Source of the DNA: Actinoallomurus soli
GTDB taxonomy: Bacteria > Actinomycetota > Actinomycetes > Streptosporangiales > Streptosporangiaceae
Reading direction: 5' to 3'
Length of the DNA stretch: 64,000 nucleotides
Assembly (NCBI RefSeq): GCF_024055715.1
Contig: NZ_JAMXMV010000014.1
Coordinates: forward strand, 62,001-126,000
How positions within the stretch are numbered: position 1 is the stretch's first letter; each line of letters starts with the position of its first letter. The position numbers and the translations under genes are program-made. Of the stretch, positions 50,060 through 59,721 are shown one piece after another. The notes under the pieces were generated by a model. The model was not told the DNA's origin. It saw only the letters and a program-made list of their open reading frames with translations, and did not search any database.

Positions 50060-51754
50060 TCAGCCGCCGGACGTCGCCGGGTGGGGCGACTCGGCGAAGG
50101 CGCACTCCGGATGGGTGTCGCGGTCGATGATGTTGCGGACGGTGGCGTGGACGCGGACCGGGCCGGGGCGCAGCGCCGTCACCTGGAACCAGCCGTCGGG
50201 CGTGGTCGTGAGGCAGGCCGCGCCGCCGTCGGCGACGCCCCACATGTCGTTGGCATGGATGCGGACCGTCTCGGTGCCGGCCGTCGGGAAGTCCAGGATG
50301 AACGACGAGACCTCGAGGGTGCGCAGCGTGGCGGGGCCCGAGGCGAGCGGGACCGCGTCGGCCACCTCCCAGACCTTCCAGTGCGCGTCGTGCCAGACCT
50401 CGTGCAGGTAGGAGGGCGGGTCGGCGAGCAGCGCGGCCTCGGAGAGGCCGCCCCGGTCGAGCGGGACGTCGGGCAGCGCGACCAGGCCGACGGCGTTGGC
50501 GTTCAGCCAGGCGCGGTAGCCCTCCGCGGTCAGCGGCCGGTAGAGCGCGGGGGAGTAGCGAAGGTCGAGCTGCCGCTCCCAGCCGCGCGCCATGGGGAAC
50601 CGCTGGGCGAGGAACACGGTCTCCCAGTGCTCACGGGTGAACGGGACCTCGAGCCGGCCCGCCGCCGGTCTCCGGGTGGCCAGGAACGACTGCAGGCCCG
50701 TGTAGTACGAGGCGTTGGACGACGGGTCCCCGGCCGAGTTGGCCAGGGCGGTCGCCACGGGCACCAGTTGCCAGCTGAGCAGCGGCACGATCAGCAGCGC
50801 CAGCACCAGCCGCTGGCCGTAGCGGAGCAACAGGTAGCCGGCCGCCGGCAGCGCGAGCGTGCTGCCCAGGCGGGCGATGTTCGCTCCGACCGGGTTGGGC
50901 ACCACGAACAGCGCGGCGCTGAGGCCACCGTAGATCACCGCGAAGCGGCGGATGAGAGTGCTGCTCCGCGGGGTGACGGCCAGGGTCAGGGCGCTGAACA
51001 GCAGGACGCCGAGGAGGTTGACCAGGGGGAACGGGAACCGGCCGCTGCCGCCCCCGGTGACGAAGGACACGAGCATGCCCAGGGCGGCCGAGCCGAGGGG
51101 GGCGACCCGCCGCCAGCCCGCCTGGGGGGCCCAGCTGAGGCCGGCCAGCAGCAGGAACAACCCGGCGAGTGGACTCGACAGCGACGAGCAGGCGGCCATC
51201 ATGAGCACCAGCAGCGGCAGGCCTTCGATCGCGGCGAGCAGCGCGGCCAGCCCGAAGGCCAGCCCGAGGGCGAAGGGCAGCTGGCCGATGATCAGCTCGC
51301 CGACGATGCCGATGGCGAGCGCCAGGCGGAAGAAGATCTGCGCGCTGTCGCGCGGGCCGGGCAGGAGCCTGCAGGCCGCCCAGGTGATCACGGTGCAGGA
51401 GATCAGGCCGGTGATCCGCGCTCCCAGGACCGCGGCGATGGGCGGGAACAGGACGCTGTAGCCCGGCAGGCTGTGCCCGTCGTACCACTGGTTGTTGAAC
51501 GCCACCAGACCCGCGGTGCGCGCCACCCAGGTCCGGAAGTACTGCGCCGGCAGATCCGGGCCCCGAAGGTTGAGGGCGATGACGAGAGCGCCGAGCAGCA
51601 GCGTCACCGTCCACGGGTGACGCACCGGCGCGGCGAGGCACCGGCGAATCCACGACGCGCCCCCGGCCGGCGAGGGTAGGGTGTCCACGAGGCCGAGGTC
51701 CTGGCCGGTCGCATGCGGGTCGCCGCTCGGACGCGGACGCATGGATGTCTTCAC
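50060..51754 (-). CDS. Large polytopic membrane protein with extracytoplasmic C-terminal domain
   Basis: 564 residues from GTG 51754 with AAGGGAG 5 nt upstream. About ten hydrophobic segments lie between residues 45 and 350. RGPDLPAQYFRTWVARTAGLVAFNNQWYDGHSLPGYSVLFPPIAAVLG resembles the first loop of GT-C-like membrane proteins (a W-Y-x-G-H-x-x-P-G-Y pattern), while no catalytic acidic pair is obvious. From about 370 the sequence is soluble, with LEVPFTREHWETVFLA, and a last beta-rich part (VRIHANDMWGVADGGAACL). A role in surface polysaccharide or lipid transfer is possible but unproven. It ends before the 16-bp repeat array. Confidence 0.75.
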   Translation of the reverse strand: MKTSMRPRPSGDPHATGQDLGLVDTLPSPAGGASWIRRCLAAPVRHPWTVTLLLGALVIALNLRGPDLPAQYFRTWVARTAGLVAFNNQWYDGHSLPGYSVLFPPIAAVLGARITGLISCTVITWAACRLLPGPRDSAQIFFRLALAIGIVGELIIGQLPFALGLAFGLAALLAAIEGLPLLVLMMAACSSLSSPLAGLFLLLAGLSWAPQAGWRRVAPLGSAALGMLVSFVTGGGSGRFPFPLVNLLGVLLFSALTLAVTPRSSTLIRRFAVIYGGLSAALFVVPNPVGANIARLGSTLALPAAGYLLLRYGQRLVLALLIVPLLSWQLVPVATALANSAGDPSSNASYYTGLQSFLATRRPAAGRLEVPFTREHWETVFLAQRFPMARGWERQLDLRYSPALYRPLTAEGYRAWLNANAVGLVALPDVPLDRGGLSEAALLADPPSYLHEVWHDAHWKVWEVADAVPLASGPATLRTLEVSSFILDFPTAGTETVRIHANDMWGVADGGAACLTTTPDGWFQVTALRPGPVRVHATVRNIIDRDTHPECAFAESPHPATSGG

Positions 51755-51988
51755 TGCTCTCCCTTCTGTACCGGGCTCAGCCGCGCCCGCTCACTGCCCC
51801 ATCCTTCACCACCGACGCCGCAGGTCCCGGCGTCGGCCCTCCGTCCGGCACGCCCCGATCCTGCCGTATCGCGCCGCCGGGAGGAGCGGATCATCCCGCT
51901 CCCCGGCGTGTTCCGCTTCCTCCGGCCCCGTTTCGGCCGGAACGGTTTCCTTGGGCGGTCAGGCCGGAATCACGGCCGTCCGGCCGGT

Positions 51989-53011
51989 TCAGCGGGAGAA
52001 CTCGGCCCGGACGCCGAGCAGGCGCACGGGCCGCCGAGCGGTGAAGTGGCCGAGGGCGGCCAGGGCCGCCTGCTCGATGGCCTCCGCGTCCACGGTCGGC
52101 GTGGGGATCGTACGCCCGCGGGTGCGGGTCGTGAACGGCGCGTACCGCACCTTCACGACGACGCGGACGGCGGGCCGCCCTTCGGCGGCGATCTCCTCCG
52201 CCACCCGCCTGGCGAGGCCGGCCACCTCATCGCGCACCCGGTCCCAGCCGTCCAGGTCGCGCTGGTAGGTCGTCTCGCGACCGTGCGAGCGCGCGACGTA
52301 CGGCGCGTCCGTCACGGGGGAGTGGTCCTCGCCGAGGGCGAGGCGGATGAGCCACGGGCCGGTGGCGGGCCCGAATCGGGCCGCCAGGACGGCCGGGTCG
52401 GCGGCGGCGAGGTCCCGCACGGTGCGGACGCCCAGCGCGGCGAGCCGCCCCGCGGTCCGGCGGCCGATGCCCCACAGCACGTCGGTCGGCCGGTCGCCGA
52501 GCACGTCGGGCCAGTCGCCGGAGGTCAGCCGGAAGACGCCGCCCGGTTTGCCGAAGCCGGTCGCCATCTTCGCCTGCAGCTTGTTGTGCCCGATGCCGAC
52601 CGTGCACTCCAACCCGGTCGCCTCCCGTACGCGGGCGCGGATCCGCCGGGCGACGTCCTCGGGGTCGTCGCCGGTCACCGCCAGGAACGCCTCGTCCCAC
52701 CCCAGCACCTCGACGACGGCGTCGAACTCCCGGAGCGTCGCCATCACCCGCGCCGAGAACTCTTCGTACACGGCGCGGTCGACCGGCAGGAAGACCGCCT
52801 CGGGACAGCGCCGCGCCGCCGTGCGCAGGGGCAGTCCGGAGTGCACACCGAAGGATCGCGCCTCGTACGACGCGGTGCTGACCACGCCCCGCTTGGTCGG
52901 GTCGCCGTCGCCGCCGACGACGACCGGCCGCCCGCGAAGCTCCGGCCGGCGCAGCATCTCCACCGCGGCCAGGAACTGGTCGAGGTCGACGTGCAGCACC
53001 CATGGACCCAC
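51989..53011 (-). CDS. Y-family DNA polymerase, DinB-like
   Basis: 340 residues from GTG 53011; a GTG four codons later is possible. Palm and fingers motifs: LHVDLDQFLAAVEMLRRPELRGRPVVVGG, STASYEARSFGVHSGLP, and LGWDEAFLAV in place of the usual SVDEAYLD, keeping both acidic residues. Helix-hairpin region: VLWGIGRRTAGRLAALGVRTVRDLA. The little-finger domain ends VRLLGVRAEFSR and lacks a visible QxSLF-type clamp-binding motif. Such polymerases copy damaged templates. The missing motif and changed residue suggest a clamp-independent DinB variant. Confidence 0.9.
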   Translation of the reverse strand: MGPWVLHVDLDQFLAAVEMLRRPELRGRPVVVGGDGDPTKRGVVSTASYEARSFGVHSGLPLRTAARRCPEAVFLPVDRAVYEEFSARVMATLREFDAVVEVLGWDEAFLAVTGDDPEDVARRIRARVREATGLECTVGIGHNKLQAKMATGFGKPGGVFRLTSGDWPDVLGDRPTDVLWGIGRRTAGRLAALGVRTVRDLAAADPAVLAARFGPATGPWLIRLALGEDHSPVTDAPYVARSHGRETTYQRDLDGWDRVRDEVAGLARRVAEEIAAEGRPAVRVVVKVRYAPFTTRTRGRTIPTPTVDAEAIEQAALAALGHFTARRPVRLLGVRAEFSR

Positions 53012-53299
53012 ACCCCATCTTCGCTCCGGCGCCGGAGCGGGCGCGCACCCCCCTCTCGCCGGGTGGGCGGCCCGGTACGGCGTCGGTCGGTTCAGTCGGT
53101 CACGGGCTGATAAGGCCGGATGCGGTCTTTATCCCTCCTAAGCGGTGATGTACCCTCAGTGCCGGAACAGATACACAATGTGAGATCGTTCCGGGGCGAC
53201 CAAGGGGGGTGGAGACGTTCGACCATGCCTCTCCACGCCCGGTCCCACGATCTCCCCTCGCCGGCAGGCCCGCCCGACACCACTAGGAGACCTCTCCTC

Positions 53300-55696
53300 A
53301 TGTCGACGACCGCCTCGACTCTCGTTCCCCGTCGCTGGATCGCCCTGATCTTCATCGCGCTCGCCCAGCTGATGGTCGTCCTGGACGCGACCATCGTGAA
53401 CATCGCGCTCCCGTCGGCGCAGCGGGCGCTGAACATCTCGGACGCGAACCGGCAGTGGATCATCACCGCCTACACGCTCGCGTTCGGCGGGCTGCTGCTG
53501 TTCGGCGGCCGGGTCGGCGACCTGATCGGCCGCAAGCGCGCCTTCCTCATCGGCCTGATCGGTTTCGCGGGCGCGTCGGCCGTCGGCGGCGCCGCGGTCG
53601 ACGAGGGCATGCTGCTGGGCGCCCGCGCGCTGCAGGGCGCGTTCGGCGCGCTGCTGGCGCCGTCGGCGTTATCACTGCTGGCGGTCACGTTCACCGTCGC
53701 GAAGGAGCGGGCGAAGGCGTTCGGCATCTACGGCGCGATCGCCGGCGGCGGCGCCGCGATCGGCCTGATCCTCGGCGGTCTGCTCACCGAGTACCTGAAC
53801 TGGCGCTGGGCGCTGTACGTCAACGTGCCGATCGCCGTCGTCGGGCTCGTCGGCGCGCTGGCGTTCGTCCGCGACCCCGCCCCGCACGAAGGCGCGCGCC
53901 TCGACGTCCCCGGCGTCATCCTCGTCACGGGCGGGCTGGTCGCGCTGGTGTACGGCTTCACCCGCGCCGAGTCGGAGGGATGGAGCGAACGCGGCGTCAT
54001 CGGCCTGCTGGCCGGGGCGGGCGTGCTGATCGTGGCGTTCGTCGTGGTCGAGGCGGTGACGAGGGCACCGCTGCTGCCCCTGCGCGTCGTCCTCGACCGC
54101 AACCGCGCCGGCGCCTACCTCGCGGTCGGCCTGTCGGTGATCGGCATGTTCGGCCTGTTCCTGTTCATGACGTACTACCTGCAGACGGTCAGGCACTACT
54201 CGCCGGTCCGGACCGGCCTGGCGTTCCTGCCGCTCACCGCCGGGATGATCGTCGGTTCGACGCAGATCTCCGCACGGCTGATGAACCACGTACCGGCGCG
54301 CCTGCTGATGGTCCCCGGCCTGCTCGTCGCGGAGGGCGGCATCGCGCTGCTGCTGCGCATCCGGGTCGACAGCGGCTACGCGGGTGTGGTGCTGCCCTCA
54401 CAGGTCCTGCTCGGCATCGGGCTGGGCGCGACGATGATGCCCGCCATGAACCTGGCGACCCTCGGGGTGGACCTACGGGACGCCGGCATCGCCTCCGCGA
54501 TGGTCAACACCTCCCAGCAGGTCGGCGGCACGCTCGGCACCGCGCTGCTCAACACGGTCGGCACCACCGCGGCGACGGGCTACATCGCGGCGCACGCCAC
54601 CGGCCGTCCCACGCCGGCGCTGGCCGCCGCCGGGCTCGTGCACGGCTTCCAGGTCGCCCTCTGGTGGGCGATGGGCGCCATCGGCCTGGCGGCGGTCATC
54701 GTCGCGACGCTGATCACCCGCAGGGGCGAGCCGCGCGCGCCGGCGCCTGTCCGGGCGGCCCGGGACCTCCCGCGTGAGACGCGTGGCGCCGAGGCGGAGC
54801 CGCCCCGTGAGCTCGCCGCCGTGGGGACGTACGCCGAAGCGCCGTGGGAGGACGGACCGCAGGGCGAGACGCGCCTGGCGTACGCCCCGGTGGCGTCCGC
54901 CGGGGGGTACGGCGGGCCCGGCGGCGCGCGGGTCCGGGGCCGGGTGCGCGGCGCCGAGGGCGGGCCGGTCACCGGCGCCGCGCTCACTCTCATCGATCTC
55001 GGCGGACGCCAGGTCGACCGGGCCGTGACCGGTCCCGACGGCGGGTACGCGCTGCGCGCGCCGGGCGGCGGCCCGTACATGCTGATCACGGCGGCCGACG
55101 GGCACCAGCCGCGGGCGGCCACCGTCGTCCTCGGCGACGACCTCGTCGACCACGACGTGACGCTGTCCGGCACCGCGAGCCTCTCGGGCGTCGTACGCGC
55201 CGCGGCGACCGGCGGGCCGGTCGCCGGTGCGGTGGTCGTGGTGACGGACGCCCACGGCGAGGTGATCGGCTCGGCCGGGACCGGCGACGACGGGGGGTTC
55301 GTCTTCGACGACCTGGCCGCGGGCACGTGCGTCGTGGCGGTGAGCGCGGGCGGCCACCGGCCGGCGGCGCTCACCGTGGAGGTCGGGGCGGGCGGCACCA
55401 CGCGGTGCGAGGTCGAGCTGCCCGCCGGTGCGCGGGTGCACGGCACCGTACGCGCCGGCAGTGCCGACCTCCTGCTGGCCGACGCCCGGGTCACGCTCGT
55501 GGACGCAGCCGGCAACGTGGTCGCCACGGCCACCACCGGCCCCGACGGCGCGTACGCCTTCGAGGACCTCGACCCCGGCCCGTACACCGTGATCGCCACC
55601 GGGTATCCGCCGGTCGCCATGGCGGTCGAGGCGGGCGAGAACGGCTCGGAGCCGTTCGGTCTGACCTTGCGCCATCCCACCGAGGAGCAGGCATGA
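53300..55696 (+). CDS. MFS transporter fused to three carboxypeptidase-regulatory-like domains
   Basis: 798 residues from ATG 53300 with AGGAG 10 nt upstream; an in-frame extension to 53120 is not supported. Residues 10-480 are a DHA2 exporter with 14 spans (VVLDATIVNIALPSAQRAL, GGRVGDLIGRKRAFL). After an acidic linker come three repeats of about 80 residues (about 530-615, 615-700, 700-790), each of the type GARVRGRVRGAEGGPVTGAALTLIDLGGRQV...TGPDGGYALRAP, the seven-stranded CarboxypepD_reg/SdrD-B-like fold. Fusion of such domains to an MFS exporter is known in actinobacteria but uncommon. The stop overlaps the start of a YceI gene that carries a fourth such domain. Confidence 0.9.
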   Translation: MSTTASTLVPRRWIALIFIALAQLMVVLDATIVNIALPSAQRALNISDANRQWIITAYTLAFGGLLLFGGRVGDLIGRKRAFLIGLIGFAGASAVGGAAVDEGMLLGARALQGAFGALLAPSALSLLAVTFTVAKERAKAFGIYGAIAGGGAAIGLILGGLLTEYLNWRWALYVNVPIAVVGLVGALAFVRDPAPHEGARLDVPGVILVTGGLVALVYGFTRAESEGWSERGVIGLLAGAGVLIVAFVVVEAVTRAPLLPLRVVLDRNRAGAYLAVGLSVIGMFGLFLFMTYYLQTVRHYSPVRTGLAFLPLTAGMIVGSTQISARLMNHVPARLLMVPGLLVAEGGIALLLRIRVDSGYAGVVLPSQVLLGIGLGATMMPAMNLATLGVDLRDAGIASAMVNTSQQVGGTLGTALLNTVGTTAATGYIAAHATGRPTPALAAAGLVHGFQVALWWAMGAIGLAAVIVATLITRRGEPRAPAPVRAARDLPRETRGAEAEPPRELAAVGTYAEAPWEDGPQGETRLAYAPVASAGGYGGPGGARVRGRVRGAEGGPVTGAALTLIDLGGRQVDRAVTGPDGGYALRAPGGGPYMLITAADGHQPRAATVVLGDDLVDHDVTLSGTASLSGVVRAAATGGPVAGAVVVVTDAHGEVIGSAGTGDDGGFVFDDLAAGTCVVAVSAGGHRPAALTVEVGAGGTTRCEVELPAGARVHGTVRAGSADLLLADARVTLVDAAGNVVATATTGPDGAYAFEDLDPGPYTVIATGYPPVAMAVEAGENGSEPFGLTLRHPTEEQA

Positions 55697-56520
55697 CGGA
55701 CGACGAGGGCCTGCGGGCACGGGTCCGCACCACGGACGGCTGGGCGGTGCCGCACGCGGTCGTCACGGTCGCCGACATGACCGGCCGCCAGGTCTGCCGC
55801 GCCGAGGCGGACTCCGAGGGCGTGGTCCGCACCGAGCCGCTGCCGGCCGGCCGCTACACCGCCATCGTCACGGCCATCGGGTACGCCCCGTCCGCCTCGA
55901 CCGCGCGCGTCGGCGCGGCGGGAGCCGCCGAGCTCGGCACGGTCCTCCTGGACCGCCAGGCCGGCACGGACCTGCCACCGCCCGGACCGTGGTCGATCGA
56001 CCCGGCCCACTCCAGCATCCTGGTCAGCGTCCGGCACCTGGGTCTGTCGAGCATTCACGGGCGCTTCGGCGAGTTCGGCGGCCGCATCGACCTCGGCGTG
56101 CCCGTCGAGAGCTCCCGCGTCGATGCGGAGATCAAGGCCGCCTCGATCGACACCGCCAACTCCCTGCGCGACGAGCACCTGCGGGGCGGTGACTTCCTCG
56201 ACGTCGAGCGGTTCCCGGTCATCACCTACGCCGGTACGCGCGTCGTCCCGGCCGGCGGCGACCGTTGGACCGTGCACGGGGAGCTGACGCTGAAGGGGGT
56301 ACGCCGCCCGGTGGAGCTGGACCTGACCTACCTCGGCACCGGCCCGGACCTGTGGGGCGGCGTCCGCGCCGCCTTCCGCGCCAGCACGGAGCTGCGCCGT
56401 GAGGACTTCGCGATGACCTACAACCAGGTCCTGGCGGCCGGGATCGGCGCCATCGGCACGACGCTCCGCGTGGTCCTGGACGTCCAGGCGGTGCGCGGCA
56501 CGTCGCCGCCTCCGGCGTGA
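55693..56520 (+). CDS. YceI-family protein with N-terminal carboxypeptidase-regulatory-like domain
   Basis: 275 residues; ATG 55693 overlaps the MFS stop (ATGA). Residues 1-85 form a beta-sandwich repeat (VRTTDGWAVPHAVVTVADMTGRQVCRAEADSEGVVRTEPLPAGRYTAIV) like those at the end of the MFS protein. Residues about 95-270 are YceI: WSIDPAHSSILVSVRHLGLSSIHGRFGEFGGRI, HLRGGDFLDVERFPVITY, HGELTLKGVRRPVELD. YceI proteins bind polyprenoid or lipid chains in a lipocalin-like barrel. There is no signal peptide, so it may act with the exporter on the cytoplasmic side. A hairpin ends the operon. Confidence 0.9.
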   Translation: MTDDEGLRARVRTTDGWAVPHAVVTVADMTGRQVCRAEADSEGVVRTEPLPAGRYTAIVTAIGYAPSASTARVGAAGAAELGTVLLDRQAGTDLPPPGPWSIDPAHSSILVSVRHLGLSSIHGRFGEFGGRIDLGVPVESSRVDAEIKAASIDTANSLRDEHLRGGDFLDVERFPVITYAGTRVVPAGGDRWTVHGELTLKGVRRPVELDLTYLGTGPDLWGGVRAAFRASTELRREDFAMTYNQVLAAGIGAIGTTLRVVLDVQAVRGTSPPPA

Positions 56521-56562
56521 GGGGCGGCACCCGCCGAGCGGCGGCGCGCCGGCGAAGGGGAG

Positions 56563-56591
56563 GGGCCCCGCGCGTCGGACGCGCGGGGCCC
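56563..56591. terminator. Strong bidirectional hairpin terminator
   Basis: GGGCCCCGCGCG (56563-56574) and CGCGCGGGGCCC (56580-56591) are perfectly complementary with the loop TCGGA, between the convergent YceI and protease genes. Confidence 0.75.
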
Positions 56592-56605
56592 GGACGGATG
56601 GATGG

Positions 56606-58585
56606 TCAGGACGCGTTGACGGCGACGTCGTCGATCGTGAAGCTCGTCTGCAGCGACGAGTCCTCGGTGCCGCTGAACGACAGCGTCACGGTCTGCCCGG
56701 CGTAGGACGACACGTCGAACGTGCGCTGGGTGTACCCGGACGCGGCGTTGGCGTTGCTGTAGGTGGCCAGGGTCGTGCTGCCGATCTTGACCGTCAGCTT
56801 GTCGTAGGCGGTGCTGCCGGACTCGCTCGTGTCGATGTGCAGCCAGAAGCTGAGCGAGGCGCTGCAGCCGGACGGGATCGTCACCGACTGGGTGGCGCTG
56901 TCGGTGTGGGTGGTGCCGTACCCGTCGAGCCAGGCGAAGTAGGTGCCGGAGTGCGCGGACTCACCGCTGCCGTTCGCGGAGACGACGCCGGAGGTCGTCG
57001 TCCACGGTGCGGTGCCGCTCTCGAAGCCGCCGTTGCTCACCTTGTTGCCCGGCGAGGAGCACCCGCCGCCGACCGTGTTGACGGTCCAGGTGAAGGACGC
57101 CGACCCGGAGGCCCCGGTCGAGTCCTTGGCGGTGACGGTGACGTTCGAGGTGCCCGCCGCGGTCGGCGTCCCGGAGATCAGGCCGGTGGAGGAGTTGATC
57201 GACAGTCCGGCGGGCAGGCCCGCCGCGCTGTAGGTCAGCGTCTGGCCCGACGCGGAGTCCGTCGCGTGGATCTGCAGGCTCACCGCCGTGCCGACCGTGC
57301 TCGTCTGGTTCCCCGGGCTGGTCACCGTGACGGTGTTGCCGCCGGTGGAGCCGCCCTGGAAGGCCGTCGCCCCGTTCGGGGTGCCCAGCCCGGTCGGCCC
57401 GTCGTATCCGGAGGTGGCGGTGCACAGGTAGGACGGGCTGCACGAGCCGTTGCTGCCCGACGTGACGTCGTTCAGCGCGCTCGTGTGAGCGTACGGATAG
57501 GACGCCGGGTACGTCCCGGACGCCGGCGACCCGCCCAGCGCGTAGACGCCGGCGATGATCGGCGCGGAGGCGCTGGTGCCGCCGACGACGAGCCACCCGC
57601 CGGTCTGGTAGCTGTCGTAGACGGCGAGGCCGGTGTTCGGGTCGGCGACGGCCGAGACGTCCGCCACGGTCCGCTTCGAACAGCCGGAGTCCTTCTGCCA
57701 GGACGGCTTCGGGTCGTAGGAGGAGCAGCCCGAGCCCGCGCCGGACCAGGCCGACTCGGTCCAGCCACGGGAGTTCGACGCCCGGGACAGCGAGGTTCCG
57801 CCGACCGCGGTGACGTACTGCGACGCCGCCGGGTACTCGGTGCCGTATCCGTTGTCGCCCGACGACACGGTGATCGCGACGCCCGGGTGGTTGAAGTACG
57901 ACGAGTCGCTGCTCGTGTCGGTGCTGTCCTCGTTGCCGCCGTAGCTGTTCGACACGAACTTGGCGCCGAGACTCACCGCGGTGTTCACCGCGGTGCCCAG
58001 GTCGGCCATGCTCGGCTGAGTGGCTTCGACGAGCAGGATGTGGCAGTTCGGGCAGATCGCCGACACCATGTCCAGGTCGAGGGACTCCTCTTCGGCCCAG
58101 CCGGAGTCGGCGGAGGGGAGGGAGGTGCCGCCGGTCTCGTTGACCTTCTTGAAGCAGCCGTTCGCCGTGGTGCAGGCGGGCAGCCCGTACTGGGAGCGGT
58201 AGGTCGCCAGGTCGGACGCGGCGTTCGGGTCGTCGTAGGCGTCGACGATCGCGACCGTCTGCCCGGATCCGGCCGAGGAGGACGGCAGGGCGTACGCGCT
58301 CTGCAGGTCGGACGGGCCGAAGCCGGACGGCGCCAAATTCGGCTGGATTCCCTGGCGCGCGGTCACGTCGGTGCGCACGAGGCTGAGGCAGGCCATCTGG
58401 CCGCGGCGGGTCGGCTCGGCGCACGCCCGCTTCACCGGGGAGACGTGGTGCGGTCCCGCCGACACGGCCGGGGCGGCGTTCGCCGGCGTGGTCGTGGCGG
58501 TGAGGACGGCGAGGGGCAGGGTGAGCGCGGCGACGAGGGTGAGTGCGGCGCGCCACAGACGACGAGCTCGGGTGGGGGGTGACAT
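56606..58585 (-). CDS. Secreted S53 (sedolisin-type) serine peptidase with C-terminal Ig and beta domains
   Basis: 659 residues from ATG 58585 with AAAGGGAG upstream; the 35-codon extension to 58690 is not supported. A signal peptide ([21 protein letters not shown], cleavage near ANA) leads to the catalytic domain. Glu and Asp lie in [12 protein letters not shown], and the nucleophile is in [14 protein letters not shown]; both fit the Ser-Glu-Asp S53 triad. The N-terminal prodomain is much shorter than in classical sedolisins. A He_PIG/Ig-like domain (about 425-515) and a C-terminal jelly-roll ([20 protein letters not shown]) with four cysteines follow, probably for substrate or cell-wall binding. 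Confidence 0.9.
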   Translation of the reverse strand: MSPPTRARRLWRAALTLVAALTLPLAVLTATTTPANAAPAVSAGPHHVSPVKRACAEPTRRGQMACLSLVRTDVTARQGIQPNLAPSGFGPSDLQSAYALPSSSAGSGQTVAIVDAYDDPNAASDLATYRSQYGLPACTTANGCFKKVNETGGTSLPSADSGWAEEESLDLDMVSAICPNCHILLVEATQPSMADLGTAVNTAVSLGAKFVSNSYGGNEDSTDTSSDSSYFNHPGVAITVSSGDNGYGTEYPAASQYVTAVGGTSLSRASNSRGWTESAWSGAGSGCSSYDPKPSWQKDSGCSKRTVADVSAVADPNTGLAVYDSYQTGGWLVVGGTSASAPIIAGVYALGGSPASGTYPASYPYAHTSALNDVTSGSNGSCSPSYLCTATSGYDGPTGLGTPNGATAFQGGSTGGNTVTVTSPGNQTSTVGTAVSLQIHATDSASGQTLTYSAAGLPAGLSINSSTGLISGTPTAAGTSNVTVTAKDSTGASGSASFTWTVNTVGGGCSSPGNKVSNGGFESGTAPWTTTSGVVSANGSGESAHSGTYFAWLDGYGTTHTDSATQSVTIPSGCSASLSFWLHIDTSESGSTAYDKLTVKIGSTTLATYSNANAASGYTQRTFDVSSYAGQTVTLSFSGTEDSSLQTSFTIDDVAVNAS

Positions 58586-58646
58586 CCTTGCTCCCTTTCT
58601 GGCGGGAGGCCGGGGGTGCGGTGGGGTCGACCGCTTCCGGCCCGTT

Positions 58647-58665
58647 GCACCACGATTGGTGGTGC
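58647..58665. promoter_or_regulatory. Dyad upstream of the S53 peptidase gene
   Basis: GCACCAC-GATTG-GTGGTGC has perfect 7-bp arms and lies 62 bp upstream of the peptidase start, a position suitable for an operator. Confidence 0.4.
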
Positions 58666-58781
58666 TGCGCGGAACATAGGTATTCGTCACGTTCGGGTCA
58701 ATGCGGCTTTACGCTCTCTTGACGAACGCTGTCCGGTTTCGGACGCGGAGAGCCTGAGGGCTACCGAGCGGTAGGGGAAGG

Positions 58782-59696
58782 GTGAGAGGGTTGCGGATCG
58801 GACTTCTGGGGACCGGCCCGTGGGCGGAGCTCACGTACGCTCCGGCTCTGCGGGGCCATGCGCAGGTGGACTTCACCGGAGTCTGGGGCCGTCGGCCCGA
58901 GGCGGCCGGTGCGCTCGCCGAGCGCTTCGGAACCCGCCCGTACGCGGACGTGGACGCCCTGATCACGGACACCGACGCGATCGCGATCGCGCTCCCGCCC
59001 GCCGTCCAGGCGCCGCTCGCCGTACGCGCTGCCCGCGCCGGCCGTCACCTGCTGCTGGACAAGCCGCTGGCGATCGACGTGGCCGACGCGCGCGCCGTCG
59101 TCGCCGCGGTGCGGGAGACGGGTGTCGCCTCGGCGGTGTTCTTCACCTCCCGTTTCGCCGACGGGGCGCGTCAGTGGATCACCGAGCAGTCCCGGCGCGG
59201 CGGCTGGTTCACCGCGCATGCCGCGTGGATCGGCGCGCTGGACGGCGGCCCGTTCGCGGACTCGCCGTGGCGGCGCGAGAAGGGAGCGCTGTGGGACGTC
59301 GGCCCGCACGCCCTGTCCGTGCTGCTCCCCGTGCTCGGCGACGTACGCCGGGTGGCCGCGGCGACGACCGGCCCCGGCGACACCGTCCACCTCGTCCTGC
59401 GACATGACGGCGGCGCGTCGAGCACCGCCACCCTGACCCTGACCGCGCCGGAGGCGGCCACCGGATCGACGGTCGAACTGCGCGGCGGCCACGGCGTCAC
59501 CGTGATGCCCCCGAACGGCGACACGCCGGTGGCCGCGCTCGGCCGCATGATCGACACGGTGCTCGAGTCGGCGCGCACCGGCCGCCCGCACGACTGCGAC
59601 GCGGCGTTCGGCCTGCGCGTCGTCGAGATCCTGGCCGAGGCCGCCCGGCGGCTCTCACCGGACACCACGGATGCCGGCCGGACGCCTCGCGGCTGA
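58782..59696 (+). CDS. Gfo/Idh/MocA-family oxidoreductase
   Basis: 304 residues from GTG 58782 with AGGGGA 4-5 nt upstream (TTG 58791 is possible). The N-terminal Rossmann motif is LRIGLLGTGPWAELTY; LLLDKPLAIDVADARAVV corresponds to the EKP segment with the catalytic-side Lys. The second domain includes WDVGPHALSVLLPVLG with the conserved D-x-G-x-H that places the active-site His. Members use NAD(P) to oxidise or reduce sugars, inositols or biliverdin-like compounds; the substrate here is not evident. Its end forms a shared terminator with uppS. Confidence 0.9.
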   Translation: MRGLRIGLLGTGPWAELTYAPALRGHAQVDFTGVWGRRPEAAGALAERFGTRPYADVDALITDTDAIAIALPPAVQAPLAVRAARAGRHLLLDKPLAIDVADARAVVAAVRETGVASAVFFTSRFADGARQWITEQSRRGGWFTAHAAWIGALDGGPFADSPWRREKGALWDVGPHALSVLLPVLGDVRRVAAATTGPGDTVHLVLRHDGGASSTATLTLTAPEAATGSTVELRGGHGVTVMPPNGDTPVAALGRMIDTVLESARTGRPHDCDAAFGLRVVEILAEAARRLSPDTTDAGRTPRG

Positions 59697-59721
59697 ACGC
59701 GCCGGGCCGCGCGTTCAGCCG
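59690..59721. terminator. Bidirectional hairpin overlapping both stop codons
   Basis: CGGCTGAACGCG (59690-59701) and CGCGTTCAGCCG (59710-59721) are perfectly complementary with an 8-nt loop. The arms include the stop codons of the convergent oxidoreductase and prenyltransferase genes. Confidence 0.7.
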
